From Actinomadura alba (lineage in GTDB: Bacteria; Actinomycetota; Actinomycetes; Streptosporangiales; Streptosporangiaceae), in the NCBI RefSeq assembly GCF_014323705.1, contig NZ_JABVEC010000041.1, forward strand, positions 1 through 64,000: a stretch of DNA of 64,000 bases, in the 5' to 3' direction. Positions 46,854 to 55,549 of the stretch are shown here, piece by piece. The stretch's first letter is position 1, and every line of letters begins with the position of its first letter. Made by a program: the position numbers and the translations under genes. Under the pieces are notes generated by a model. It was not told the origin of the DNA and made no database searches. It worked only from the letters and a program-made list of their open reading frames with translations.

Positions 46854-46940
46854 CGGGAATCCTCATTCCCGTGACCTATTTCCACTATTTTTCGGCACTA
46901 GTTAATTTCCGGAAATAGAAAACCAGAAAACTGCTACGAT
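46854..46940 (+). promoter_or_regulatory. AT-rich promoter region with two dyads and a -10
   Basis: CGGGAAT-CCTC-ATTCCCG (46854-46871) is a small hairpin, probably a terminator. ATTTCCGGAAAT (46905-46916) is a perfect 12-bp palindrome in one of the most AT-rich patches of the window. TACGAT (46935-46940) is a -10 element placed 9 bases before ATG 46950, so transcription probably starts at or next to that codon. The palindrome lies where a repressor would act. Confidence 0.5.
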
Positions 46941-46949
46941 CAATCGGTG

Positions 46950-47060
46950 ATGCGAAGGACTACGGGCTGTGCGATGGTGCTGTTGATGATCGAGCTTGAT
47001 CCACTCGCGGGGCCCGGTTACTACGATCCGCCACCACCACGACCCGGGGCCCGGCCATGA
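46950..47060 (+). CDS. 36-residue leaderless ORF coupled to the coiled-coil gene
   Basis: ATG 46950 opens a 36-codon frame starting MRRTTGCAMVLLMIELD and ending in a proline/arginine tail; its TGA overlaps the ATG of the next gene as ATGA. It has no Shine-Dalgarno site but lies at leaderless distance from a TACGAT -10. The most likely role is to deliver ribosomes to the downstream start by termination-reinitiation. Confidence 0.5.
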   Translation: MRRTTGCAMVLLMIELDPLAGPGYYDPPPPRPGARP

Positions 47061-48253
47061 GCGAGAATCCATCGGGCGCGCAGGTCGACGACCCATCGGC
47101 TCCCGAGAACGACTCCCCCGCGGTCCGGCCCTGTGGTCACTGCGGGCGGCCGGTGCAACAGCGATCCGGGCGCGGGCGGCCCCGCGCCTACTGTTCGGGC
47201 ACGGACTGCCAGACCCGGGCCAAGCGCGACCGCGAGCTCAGACGCGCGACTCCCGGCCTGGAAGGCTCGCTGGCCAAGGCCGAGGATCTGTACGAACGGA
47301 TGGAACAGGGGCTCAGCGCGGCGATCGCTCCACTCGCCCAGGCGCTGGAGAGTGAACTGTCACCGCGTGGCGTCGAGGCGCGTATCAGCGCGGCCCAAGC
47401 CGCGGCGCAGGCCCAGGTGGCCTCGGCGCTCGCCGAACGCGAGGACGCCGCCGACCGGGCCGCGCAGGCGGAGAAGGCGGCCCAGAGCGCCCAGGAGCGC
47501 GCCCGCTCGGCCCGGCAGCGGGCTCAGGCCGCCGACCGGGAGCGCGACGAAGCTCTCACCGAGGCGGACGAGGCTCGTACGAACGCGGAGCTGGCGGTGC
47601 AGGCGGCTTTGGCCGAAGCCGAGCGACTCGAGGTCGCCGTGCGCGAGGAGGCCGACCGGGCCGTCCAAGCCGCGCGCTCCGAGGCTCGGCGCGTCGTCGA
47701 AGAGGCGCGTGAGGCCCAGGTACTGGCCGAGGAGCGAGCGCGCCAGGCCGTCAGGGACGCCGAGCGCGCAGGCCGGGAGAGCGAGCAGGCTCGCGCCGAC
47801 GCCGACCGGGCCCGGCACGAGGCCCGCACCTCGGCAGAGGACGCCGCCCAGGCGCTCGGCGCGCTCGCGAAGGCGCAGGAGGCCGCTGCACAGGCCGACA
47901 GGCATCGTCTCAACGCCGAGGCGAGAGCGCAGGCGGCCGAGGCCACCCGCGATGAGGCCGTGCGAGCCGCGAGCGCCGCGGAGGCCGAGCGCGCCGGCGC
48001 GCTCTCAGCGCGGGACGCCACCATGGCCGAGGCCGAACGCGCCCGTGCCGAACTCGCCGGCACCCGCGCGGCCCTCGAAGAGCTGCGCGGGCAACTCGCC
48101 GAGGCACGCCTGACGCTGGCCGGCGCCCAGGCGCGGGTCACCGACCTGACCTCCGAACGGGATGCGGCCCGCGCGGAGGCCGCGCAGCAACGCGAGCGTG
48201 CCGTGGCCGCCGAATTGCGCCCGCCCGCGGAGGCATCGGGCGACCGGCCGTGA
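47057..48253 (+). CDS. Zinc-finger plus long coiled-coil protein of unknown function
   Basis: A 398-residue protein I cannot assign. Residues 1-25 are low-complexity. Residues about 26-55 hold a CxxC...CxxxxxC cluster (CGHCGRPVQQRSGRGRPRAY then CSGTDC), a zinc-finger-like module. Residues about 65-395 are an almost uninterrupted Ala/Arg/Glu-rich helix with heptad character (EREDAADRAAQAEKAAQSAQ and many similar runs), predicted coiled coil. There is no membrane segment or signal peptide. The layout recalls KfrA-like plasmid partition proteins or polar scaffold proteins, but that is only analogy. It is translated behind a coupled mini-ORF and lies 250 bases from the Tn3 insertion. Confidence 0.8.
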   Translation: MSENPSGAQVDDPSAPENDSPAVRPCGHCGRPVQQRSGRGRPRAYCSGTDCQTRAKRDRELRRATPGLEGSLAKAEDLYERMEQGLSAAIAPLAQALESELSPRGVEARISAAQAAAQAQVASALAEREDAADRAAQAEKAAQSAQERARSARQRAQAADRERDEALTEADEARTNAELAVQAALAEAERLEVAVREEADRAVQAARSEARRVVEEAREAQVLAEERARQAVRDAERAGRESEQARADADRARHEARTSAEDAAQALGALAKAQEAAAQADRHRLNAEARAQAAEATRDEAVRAASAAEAERAGALSARDATMAEAERARAELAGTRAALEELRGQLAEARLTLAGAQARVTDLTSERDAARAEAAQQRERAVAAELRPPAEASGDRP

Positions 48254-48679
48254 CTGCCCAACGCCGAACTTCGGCTACGCGGTACCGGCGGGGTAATGCG
48301 ACATTGCCTTGGCGCTTTCGCGGCATTAGGATCGCCCTTGTGACTGCCGGGTCGGCCATGGGCCAAGAGCGAGTGAGGCACCCGGCCACGGCGTGACCGC
48401 CAGGCGGGCGAGAGGCCCGCCCTCCCTCTTCTCCGCGCGTTTCCGCGACGTTTCCACGTGCTTGTCTGGCGGCGTAGACCGCCGACCCTTCTCGAGAGCC
48501 GCGCCGACGCCGATCCCACCGGCGATCGACCCGGACGACCTGGGGCTCTGACGCGCGCCTTCCCTCTTTCGCATTGCGGTCGAGGCCATTCCGTAGTGCC
48601 CTCATGCCGCCCACCGGGCGGTTCTTCGCCATGCCCGCGAACAGTCCGCGGGCCATTGATCCTGGAGCAGAAGAACAGA
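48254..48679. other. Intergenic stretch without a recognisable gene
   Basis: Apart from the hairpin at 48403-48421 nothing coding is supported in 48254-48679. Frames here lack motifs and ribosome-binding sites. The promoter of the Ddn-hemerythrin gene must lie in the right half. Confidence 0.5.
48403..48421. terminator. Small G/C hairpin
   Basis: GGCGGGC-GAGAG-GCCCGCC followed by a pyrimidine run (CTCCCTCTTCTCC) could terminate transcription of the coiled-coil gene 150 bases upstream. Confidence 0.5.
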
Positions 48680-49513
48680 ATGCCGATCGATTTCAACCAA
48701 CAGATCATCGATGAGTTCCGTGCCAACGCGGGACGGGTCGGTGGTCCTTTCGAGGGAGCCCGATTGCTCCTGCTGACCACCACCGGAGCGCGCTCCGGAG
48801 CTCCGCACACGACTCCGCTCGGCTACCTTCCCGACGGCGGCGAACGAATCCTGATCATCGCCTCGGCCGGTGGCGCGCCGAACCATCCGGACTGGTTCCA
48901 CAATCTGGTGGCCGATGCGCACGTCACGGTCGAGGACGGCGTCTTCACTTACGACGCGCACGCCGTCGTCCTCGAGGGCGACGAGCGCGACAGCGTCTTC
49001 GCCCGCGCGGCCGAGGCGGACCCCGGATGGGCGGCCTACCAGGCCAAGACGACCCGGGTCCTTCCCGTGGTCGCGCTCGATCCGATCGGCGGCGGGCCAC
49101 CCGCCGGGCCGGCAGGCGACTCTCTCAAGGCGATCCACGACTCGTTCCGCAGAGAGCTGGCGCTGATCCGCAAGGAGATCGCCGAGTCAGGGCCCGGGCT
49201 CGGCGCGCAACTGCGCGTCAACTGCCTGACCCTGTGCCGGGGACTGGGAGGTCACCACGTCCGCGAGGACGACCAGATGTTCCCCTTCCTCGAGCGGCGG
49301 CACCCGGAACTCGCCCCCGCTCTGACCCGCCTGCGCCAAGAGCACCGGACGGTCGAGCGGCTACTGAACGCCCTCCAGACCCTGCTGGCAGCGGACAGGC
49401 CAGATCCCACGGTCCTTCTCAGCGAGGTGGAACGGCTCACCGCGGAACTGGAAGCCCATCTCGACTACGAGGAGGAGCAACTCGCTCCGATCCTGAACGC
49501 GGTTGCGGTCTAG
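48680..49513 (+). CDS. Ddn-type F420 oxidoreductase fused to a hemerythrin domain
   Basis: A 277-residue two-domain protein. Residues 1-135 are the deazaflavin (F420)-dependent nitroreductase/quinone-reductase fold: RLLLLTTTGARSGAPHTTPL, RILIIASAGGAPNHPDWFHN, LVADAHVTVEDG and PVVALDPI. Residues about 147-275 are a four-helix hemerythrin-like HHE domain with the expected ligands: His in AIHDSF, LGGHHVREDDQMFP, QEHRTVERLL and HLDYEEEQLAPI. An iron-binding, oxygen- or redox-sensing domain is thus attached to an F420 enzyme. ATG 48680 has GGAG about 13 bases upstream, which is weak. Fusions of this type occur in actinobacteria, but their physiological substrate is unknown. Confidence 0.88.
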   Translation: MPIDFNQQIIDEFRANAGRVGGPFEGARLLLLTTTGARSGAPHTTPLGYLPDGGERILIIASAGGAPNHPDWFHNLVADAHVTVEDGVFTYDAHAVVLEGDERDSVFARAAEADPGWAAYQAKTTRVLPVVALDPIGGGPPAGPAGDSLKAIHDSFRRELALIRKEIAESGPGLGAQLRVNCLTLCRGLGGHHVREDDQMFPFLERRHPELAPALTRLRQEHRTVERLLNALQTLLAADRPDPTVLLSEVERLTAELEAHLDYEEEQLAPILNAVAV

Positions 49514-49620
49514 CCGGGACGCAGCGCGCCGACCCCCGTCCCGCTGGGGCGCGGGGCCGGCGTGCGAACGCCGGGCCTGCCGGCGCTGCCGTGCGGGTAG
49601 TAGCCGTTGGCAAGTAGGAC

Positions 49621-50163
49621 CTACCGCTTCGGCTCGTAGACGAGCACGACGATGCCGGAGGCGAACGACGTGGACCTCGCCAGCGTCAGGTGGGTCGTGT
49701 CGATCCCGTCGAAGAGGCGCTGGCCGCCTCCGGCGACGACGGGGAACATCCAGAAGTGGTACTCATCCACCAGCTTGTGCTCCAGGAGCGTGCGGTCGAG
49801 TTCGCCGGTCCCGTACTTCAGGATGTTCTTACCGGGCAGCTCCTTCAGCCTCGCGACCTCCGTGGCTGCGTCGCCCTCGATGATCGTGGCGTTCCACGTG
49901 GCGTCCTTCAGGGTCCTGGAGGCGACGTACTTGGGGAGGGCGTTCATCCGGGCGGCATCCTCATCCCCGGCCTCCTCCATCTTCGGCCAGACCTGCGCGA
50001 ACGCCTCATAGGTCACCCGCCCCAGCAGAAGGGCGTCGGAAGAGGAGAAGAGATCGTCACCGTACCCCGCATGCTCCTCGTCCCAGTATGGCGAGCCCCA
50101 CTGCTCCGGTGACTCGATGACCCCGTCCAGCGTCACGAACGTCGACTCGATGAGCTTTCGCAT
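49621..50163 (-). CDS. RibD-C/dihydrofolate-reductase-like protein
   Basis: A 180-residue RibD_C-family protein: MRKLIESTFVTLDGVIESPE, DALLLGRVTYEAFAQVWPKM, KYVASRTLKDATWNATIIEG, NILKYGTGELDRTLLEHKLV, DEYHFWMFPVVAGGGQRLFD. The fold is that of NADPH-dependent reductases, but solo members are not known to act in riboflavin or folate synthesis. ATG 50163 is followed by a typical start and preceded by GAAGGAAC. It is monocistronic. Confidence 0.92.
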   Translation of the reverse strand: MRKLIESTFVTLDGVIESPEQWGSPYWDEEHAGYGDDLFSSSDALLLGRVTYEAFAQVWPKMEEAGDEDAARMNALPKYVASRTLKDATWNATIIEGDAATEVARLKELPGKNILKYGTGELDRTLLEHKLVDEYHFWMFPVVAGGGQRLFDGIDTTHLTLARSTSFASGIVVLVYEPKR

Positions 50164-50313
50164 TGTTCCTTCCTCGGTCCGGCCGTTGGGGACAGTGGCG
50201 GGTCCGTCCGGCCCGCTGTCTCATGTGCCTTGAGCTTGGCGGAACCCGTTTACGGATTGTTTACGGCTTCCGTGCGGGATGGACGGCAGCGTCCGGCACG
50301 GGCTCGGCGACGG

Positions 50314-50642
50314 CTAATTCTCCTCTGGTCGCGCGGACCCAAGTCGTGAGCCTGCACGTGCGAACCGCTCGCCGGTCGCACGGAGGTAGTCTCGCAACTC
50401 CGCGGGGCGTACGACCTCGAAGTCGGCCCCCACCGAGGTGAGCACCACGGTCGGCCACTCGAACGTGTCCACGCTCATGTGCAGCCGGCACGACGCGTCG
50501 TCGAGTGCCTCGACCCTCCCCCAGTGCGACACCACCCGCGCGACGTCGGCCGCGGCCGCCCGGATGTCCACCACGACCTCGTACTGGGTCGGTATCGACG
50601 CGATCTGCTCGCGGACGAACTCGGCCGCGTCACCGCCGGCAG
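50314..50642 (-). pseudogene. Truncated WYL regulator C-terminus (duplicate)
   Basis: The antisense frame reads VVDIRAAAADVARVVSHWGR, LDDASCRLHMSVDTFEWPTV, VLTSVGADFEVVRPAELRDY and ends RPEEN. It is almost identical to the C-terminal third of the WYL regulator at 53442-54470. It breaks off abruptly at about 50642, where AT-rich promoter-like DNA begins. The DNA match runs from about 50418 to 50642. Confidence 0.85.
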
Positions 50643-50658
50643 CTTACCATCAACCATC

Positions 50659-50676
50659 TTAGACAAAATTGTTTGA
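50659..50676. promoter_or_regulatory. TetR-like operator TTAGACAA-AA-TTGTTTGA
   Basis: An 18-bp imperfect dyad in AT-rich DNA, 70 bases before the decayed nitroreductase start. Such sites usually sit between a nitroreductase and a divergent TetR gene; here the divergent side is occupied by the truncated WYL copy. Confidence 0.45.
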
Positions 50677-50745
50677 CAGCCGATAATTGACCATCATGCG
50701 ATTCAAATCGTCTGGCCACAGATCGTCTGCAATCGGATGGAGGCC

Positions 50746-51264
50746 ATGACGTCGACGGCCGCGAACGGCGTCGATTCCTGACGCCCTGCCCGCGACGAGG
50801 TTCAGCGGGCGGTCGTGGCCGACATCTTCCGCCGCGCGCTGGACACCGGCGGCGGACGACCGCCGACCCGACGTGACCTGGACCGCATGTACGCCAACCC
50901 CGGTTCCATGGAACGGATCTCCGAAGGGCTGCGGTACCTCTACGAGAATGTTCACCGCGTCCCGGCGTTCGTCATCCCGGCGGTGGAAGGCCGTACGGAG
51001 GAGTCCTCCGTCCTCGACCAGTCCATGACCTGGGGACCGATCCTGCCCGCAGTATGGAGCTTCATGCTCGGCGCCCGCGGGCTCGGCACCGTGTGGACGA
51101 CGGCGCAGGACCCGCTGGAACGCGAACTGGCCGAGACGCTGGACGTGCCGTACGACGAGGTCACGCTCGCCGCGTTCATCCCCCTCGCCTTCACCATCGG
51201 TACCGACTTCAAGCCGGCCCGGCGGATCCCCCGCGAGCAGGTCCTGCATTGGGAGCGCTGGTAG
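50746..51264 (+). pseudogene. Nitroreductase-family protein, N-terminus disrupted
   Basis: The C-terminal part is clear: VHRVPAFVIPAVEGRTEESS, SMTWGPILPAVWSFMLGARG, LGTVWTTAQDPLERELAETL and TDFKPARRIPREQVLHW. From ATG 50746 (after GGAGG) only 11 codons follow before an in-frame TGA, and the usual N-terminal FMN-binding RxxVRxF segment and about 45 residues are missing. GTG 50815 could restart a 149-residue product, but without the FMN-contacting front it would hardly be active. Confidence 0.75.
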
Positions 51265-51295
51265 ACCTCGGGAGTCCGCTGTGCGCGAGCGAACG

Positions 51296-52210
51296 CTACC
51301 CCTCCTCGGACACCGAGGACCGGCTCGGGGAGGCGGCGTCCGACCGGGCCGGTGTGGTGGGTTCGCTGGCCCAGCCGGCCAGCAGGCGTAGGGCGTGCTC
51401 AGAAGGTGAGCCGGGTTCGGCGGTGTGGAGACCGAGTGTCTGACCGGGATCGCCGGTGGGGTTGAGGGCCTCGTAGTCGAGGGTGAGGTCGCCGACCAGG
51501 GGGTGGTGATAACGCTTGGTGCCGTGGGTCCGGCGTTGGACGTCGTGGTCGGCCCACCAGCGGCGGAAGTCCTGGTCGCGAAGCGACAGTTCGCCGATCA
51601 GCTCGGCCAGCAGAGGGTCGTGGGGGTGGCGTCCCGCGTACAGGTGCAGGGTGGCGACGGTGCCACGGGCGGAGCCCTCCCAGTCGACGTACAGCTCGCG
51701 GGCGGCGTCGTCGAGGAAGATGAAGCGGGCCATGTTGCGCTCGCGGTGCGGTAGGGCGTCGAAGTCGGTGAAGAGGGCCCGGGCCATCCGGTTGGCGGCC
51801 AGGACGTCCGTTCGGTGGCCGATGACCAGGGCTGGAGTGCCGGTCATCGTCTCCAGCACCCGGTACAAACCTGGGCGCACGCGCTGCGGCGGCATCGGCC
51901 GGCGCTTGGTGCGGGTGGGCCTGGCCACGGCGAATAGGTGACTGCGCTCGGTGTCGTTCAGCCGCAGGGCGCGGGCGACGGCGTCCAGCACGGCGTCGGA
52001 GACGTTGAGGCTGCGGCCGCGTTCCAGGCGTACGTAGTAGTCCACGCTCACCCCGGCGAGCTGGGCGACCTCCTCCCGGCGCAGGCCCGGCACCCGCCGG
52101 GTGCCGGGCTGCGGGAACAGGCCGGCGTCCTCCGGCGTGATCCGGGCCCGGCGCGACCGCAGGAACTCACGGAGCTCGGTGTTGCCCCCGCCGGCGGAGT
52201 GGTCACTCAT
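51296..52210 (-). CDS. XRE regulator with MmyB-like ligand domain
   Basis: A 304-residue regulator. Residues 15-90 are an XRE helix-turn-helix (LREFLRSRRARITPEDAGLF, VPGLRREEVAQLAGVSVDYY, VRLERGRSLNVSDAVLDAVA). Residues 105-275 are the MmyB-like PAS-type ligand domain (LYRVLETMTGTPALVIGHRT, DVLAANRMARALFTDFDALP, RTHGTKRYHHPLVGDLTLDY). This class, common in actinomycetes, usually represses a divergent SDR; here an SDR gene starts 257 bases away on the other strand. Fatty-acid-like ligands have been proposed for the domain. Confidence 0.93.
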   Translation of the reverse strand: MSDHSAGGGNTELREFLRSRRARITPEDAGLFPQPGTRRVPGLRREEVAQLAGVSVDYYVRLERGRSLNVSDAVLDAVARALRLNDTERSHLFAVARPTRTKRRPMPPQRVRPGLYRVLETMTGTPALVIGHRTDVLAANRMARALFTDFDALPHRERNMARFIFLDDAARELYVDWEGSARGTVATLHLYAGRHPHDPLLAELIGELSLRDQDFRRWWADHDVQRRTHGTKRYHHPLVGDLTLDYEALNPTGDPGQTLGLHTAEPGSPSEHALRLLAGWASEPTTPARSDAASPSRSSVSEEG

Positions 52211-52254
52211 GACGTCCAGGGTAGGCGGGCCCGGTGCCTCGCCCCTGCCTGAGA

Positions 52255-52273
52255 GGGGGTCTGCTGGACCCCC
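52255..52273. promoter_or_regulatory. Hairpin/dyad GGGGGTC-TGCTG-GACCCCC
   Basis: A perfect 7-bp dyad in the XRE-SDR intergenic region, 45 bases from the XRE start. It may be the XRE operator. The rest of 52211-52467 has no gene. Confidence 0.45.
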
Positions 52274-52467
52274 GGTCGGCCGGACCCGGAGTAGAGCGGG
52301 CCCCCTTCACCGTACCTGGCGGACGTCGTACCGGTGATCTGATGGAGGAACGCCGCCTGGAGCCTGCGAGGGGACCCGTACCAGGCCAGGTGGGCGGCGG
52401 CGGCACATCGCGCCTGCCGGGCGCCGCCGCCCTCGGCTTCGGGCCGAGCATCACAGAAAGGCGACCC

Positions 52468-53421
52468 ATGACCGAACCGACCCTCATCACCACGCCGTTC
52501 AACGCCGAATCCACCGCCGCCGAGGTCGTGAAGGGCATCGCCCTCACCGGCCGTCGTGCCATCGTGACCGGCGGGGCATCCGGCATCGGCGTCGAGACCG
52601 CCCGGGCGCTTGCCGGGGCCGGCGCGGAGGTGACCCTGGCGGTACGCGATCTCGAGGCCGGCCGCCGTGTCGCCGAGGACATCGGCGCCACCACCGGCAA
52701 CGAGCGCGTCCTCGTCGCGCCGTTGGATCTCGCCGATCGAAGGTCCGTCGCGACCTTCACCGCCGCGTGGGACGGCCCACTGGACATCCTCATCAACAAC
52801 GCCGGTGTGATGATGACGCCCGAGCTGCGGACGCCGGAGGGCTGGGAGCTGCAGTTCGCCACCAACCACCTCGGCCACTTCGCACTCGCAACAGGGCTGC
52901 ACCCGGCACTCGCGGCAGCCGGCCGGGCCCGCGTCGTGGCGCTCAGCTCGATCGCGCATCTGCGTGACACGGTGGACTTCGACGACATCCACTTCCGGGT
53001 GCGGCCGTACGACGGCGGGGTCGCCTACGCCCAGTCCAAGACGGCCAACGTCCTGTTCGCGGTCGAGGCGAACAGGCGCTGGGTCGGCGACGGCATCACG
53101 GTCAACGCGGCGCACCCCGGCGCGATCATGGAGACGAACCTGTCACGGCACCTGAGCCGAGAGGAACTCGACAGCGCGATCACCACCGGTGGCTACACGT
53201 TCAAGACGCCCCGGCAGGGCGCGGCCACATCCGTACTCGTGGCGACCTCGCCACAGCTCGAGGGCGTGGGCGGCCGGTACTTCGAGGACTGCAACGAGGG
53301 GCGCCGCCACGTGGCGGGAATGTTCGGAGGCGTCGCCGACCATGCGCTCGACCCCGCTGCGGCGACACGGCTGTGGGAGGTGTCCCTCGACACGCTCGCC
53401 TCGCCATCGCACGGCGAGTGA
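52468..53421 (+). CDS. Short-chain dehydrogenase, retinol-dehydrogenase-like
   Basis: A 317-residue classical SDR. Cofactor loop AIVTGGASGIGVETARALAG, then NNAGVMMTPELRTPEGWELQ, FATNHLGHFALATGL, ALSSIAHLRD and the catalytic YAQSKTANVLFAVE. It resembles the WW-domain oxidoreductase/retinol dehydrogenase subgroup that is often divergent from MmyB-type XRE regulators. ATG 52468 has GAAAGG 7 bases upstream. The substrate is unknown. Confidence 0.93.
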   Translation: MTEPTLITTPFNAESTAAEVVKGIALTGRRAIVTGGASGIGVETARALAGAGAEVTLAVRDLEAGRRVAEDIGATTGNERVLVAPLDLADRRSVATFTAAWDGPLDILINNAGVMMTPELRTPEGWELQFATNHLGHFALATGLHPALAAAGRARVVALSSIAHLRDTVDFDDIHFRVRPYDGGVAYAQSKTANVLFAVEANRRWVGDGITVNAAHPGAIMETNLSRHLSREELDSAITTGGYTFKTPRQGAATSVLVATSPQLEGVGGRYFEDCNEGRRHVAGMFGGVADHALDPAAATRLWEVSLDTLASPSHGE

Positions 53422-53441
53422 ACCGTGTGAACGGCCCTCGA

Positions 53442-54470
53442 TCACACCTCACCCGTCGTGCCCGTACCGCCGTCACCGGATCTCCCGGACGCATCGGAGA
53501 TCCGCCCGCCGGCGGCCGGCCGGCCGGCGCGGACGAACCGCTCGCCCGCCTCGCGCAGATAGTGGCTCAGCTCGGGCGGCTGGACGACGTCGAAGTCGGC
53601 TCCTACCGAGGTGAGCACCACGGTCGGCCACTCGAACGTGTCGACGCTCATGTGCAGCCGGCACGACGCGTCGTCGAGTGCCTCGACCCTCCCCCAGTGC
53701 GACACCACCCGCGCGACGTCGGCCGCGGTCGCCCGGATGTCCACCACGACCTCGTACTGGGTCGGTATCGACGCGATCTGCTCGCGGACGAACTCGGCCG
53801 CGTCACCGCCGGGCAGTTCGCGCTGGCGGAACCGGGCTCCAGTGGACGCCGGATCGGCCAGCCGGTCGACCCGGAAGGTCCGCCAGCCATGCCGCTCGAC
53901 GTCCCAGGCGACGAGGTACCAGCGGCGGCCGAGCGGCACGAGCCGGTGCGGCTCGACCAGCCGGCTCGTCCGCTCACCGCCACGGGCGGTGTATCCGAAC
54001 TGCAGCCGCTCATCGTCCCGGCACGCCTGGGCGATCGCCGTCAGTGCGACCGCGTCGACCGTCGGGCCGCCGCCCATGACGGCGGGCACGGTGTAGGCCT
54101 GCAGCGCGTCGACACGACGGCGCAATCGCGGCGGCATCACCTGCACGATCTTGGTCAGGGCGCGCACCGACGTTTCCTCGATGCCGTCCACGGCACCCCC
54201 GGCGGCCGTCCGGAGCCCGACGGCGATGGCCACCGCCTCTTCATCGTCGAGCAGGAGGGGCGGCATGGCGGCGCCGGACCGCAGTTGATATCCGCCCGCG
54301 ACGCCCCGGCTCGCGTCGACCGGATAACCGAGCTCGCGCAGGCGGTCGATGTCGCGCCGGAGCGTCCGTTCGCTCACGCTGAGCCGGTCGGCCAGTTCGC
54401 CGCCGGGCCAGTAGCGATGGGTCTGTAGCAGGGACAGCAACCGAAGCATCCGCGCGCTCGTGTTCGCCAT
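53442..54470 (-). CDS. WYL-domain transcriptional regulator (YafY type)
   Basis: A 342-residue regulator. The HTH_11 is RMLRLLSLLQTHRYWPGGEL, ADRLSVSERTLRRDIDRLRE; then ASRGVAGGYQL. The WYL domain follows (RLQFGYTARGGERTSRLVEP, HRLVPLGRRWYLVAWDVERH, WRTFRVDRLADP) and a WCX C-terminal domain. WYL domains bind nucleic acid or other ligands and tune repressor activity. It diverges from an ABC exporter 62 bases away, its probable target. Its last third is duplicated at 50418-50642. Confidence 0.94.
   Translation of the reverse strand: MANTSARMLRLLSLLQTHRYWPGGELADRLSVSERTLRRDIDRLRELGYPVDASRGVAGGYQLRSGAAMPPLLLDDEEAVAIAVGLRTAAGGAVDGIEETSVRALTKIVQVMPPRLRRRVDALQAYTVPAVMGGGPTVDAVALTAIAQACRDDERLQFGYTARGGERTSRLVEPHRLVPLGRRWYLVAWDVERHGWRTFRVDRLADPASTGARFRQRELPGGDAAEFVREQIASIPTQYEVVVDIRATAADVARVVSHWGRVEALDDASCRLHMSVDTFEWPTVVLTSVGADFDVVQPPELSHYLREAGERFVRAGRPAAGGRISDASGRSGDGGTGTTGEV
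53591..53816. repeat. Direct repeat, intact copy (partner 50418-50642)
   Basis: About 225 bp inside the WYL gene match 50418-50642 with only scattered differences, in the same orientation, about 3.17 kb apart. Recombination between them would delete the XRE-SDR segment. Confidence 0.85.
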
Positions 54471-54532
54471 GAACCCAGGCTCCCTCGCATTCAGGTCGGA
54501 AAGTGGCCGGAATCGATCCTAGCGTTGTCTTC

Positions 54533-55549
54533 ATGAACGCCACGATGATCCGAACACGGAAGCTGACCAGGCACTTCGTCGTAAAGAAGGAAAAGGTCGA
54601 GGCAGTACGCGATCTGGATCTGCATATCGAGTCCGGCGAGATGGTCGCGCTGCTCGGCCCGAACGGGGCCGGCAAGTCGACCACGCTGAGGATGCTCACC
54701 ACGCTGCTGTCACCGACCTCCGGCACCGCGGAGGTCGCCGGATACGACGTCACGACCAACCAGCGCGGCGTGCGCGGCCGGATCGGCTACATCGGCCAGG
54801 GCAATGGTGCGGCGCACAGTCAGCGAGGCCGTGACGAGTTGGTCAGCCAGGGCCGGGCGTACGGGATGAGCGTCGCGGCGGCGCGTGCCCGGGCGGCCGA
54901 GCTGATCTCGTCACTGGACCTGGAGGGCGTCGCCGACCGGATCGTGTCGTCGCTGTCCGGTGGTCAACGGCGACGGCTGGACATCGCGATGGGCCTGATC
55001 CACGCCCCGGACCTGCTGTTCCTCGACGAGCCGTCCACCGGCCTCGACCCGCAGAACCGGGCGAACCTGCAAGAGCACATCCACCGGCTGCACGCCGAGC
55101 ACGGCACCACGATCGTCCTGACCACCCACTACCTCGAAGAGGCAGATCACCTCGCCGAGCGAGTCATCGTGATCGACCACGGGCGGGTCATCGCCGACGA
55201 CACCCCGGCGCGGCTCAAGGCCGACCACGCCGGAGACCGCATCATGCTGACCTTCGACCACGAGGACGACGCCCGCCGGGGCGTCGCCCACTCGCTCGGC
55301 ATCGCGGCGCCCGCGCACGTCGAGCAGGACGGCGCTCGGGTGCTGATCGAGGCGGACGGCGGCGCGCAACTGACGCCGAAGCTGCTGCTCAGCCTGGACG
55401 GAGCGGGCATCACGGTGAACAGCGTCGAGGTCGCCCGGCCCACCCTCGACGACGTCTTCCTCAAGCTGACCGGTCGCAGCCTGCGTGAGGACGCCGCCAT
55501 CGCCACGCCCCAGTCCGCCATCACGACCTCCCAGGAGAACGCGGCATGA
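54533..55549 (+). CDS. ABC transporter ATP-binding protein
   Basis: A 338-residue ATPase: Walker A GPNGAGKSTTLRML, signature LSGGQRRRLDIAMG, Walker B LLFLDEPSTGLDP, H-loop TTHYLEEADHLAERV, and a DrrA-like C-terminal domain (RPTLDDVFLKLTGRSL). No Shine-Dalgarno site precedes ATG 54533, but TAGCGT 7 bases upstream can serve as a -10 for a leaderless transcript; ATG 54545 is an alternative. Its stop overlaps the permease start by 4 bases. It diverges from a WYL regulator. Confidence 0.93.
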   Translation: MNATMIRTRKLTRHFVVKKEKVEAVRDLDLHIESGEMVALLGPNGAGKSTTLRMLTTLLSPTSGTAEVAGYDVTTNQRGVRGRIGYIGQGNGAAHSQRGRDELVSQGRAYGMSVAAARARAAELISSLDLEGVADRIVSSLSGGQRRRLDIAMGLIHAPDLLFLDEPSTGLDPQNRANLQEHIHRLHAEHGTTIVLTTHYLEEADHLAERVIVIDHGRVIADDTPARLKADHAGDRIMLTFDHEDDARRGVAHSLGIAAPAHVEQDGARVLIEADGGAQLTPKLLLSLDGAGITVNSVEVARPTLDDVFLKLTGRSLREDAAIATPQSAITTSQENAA

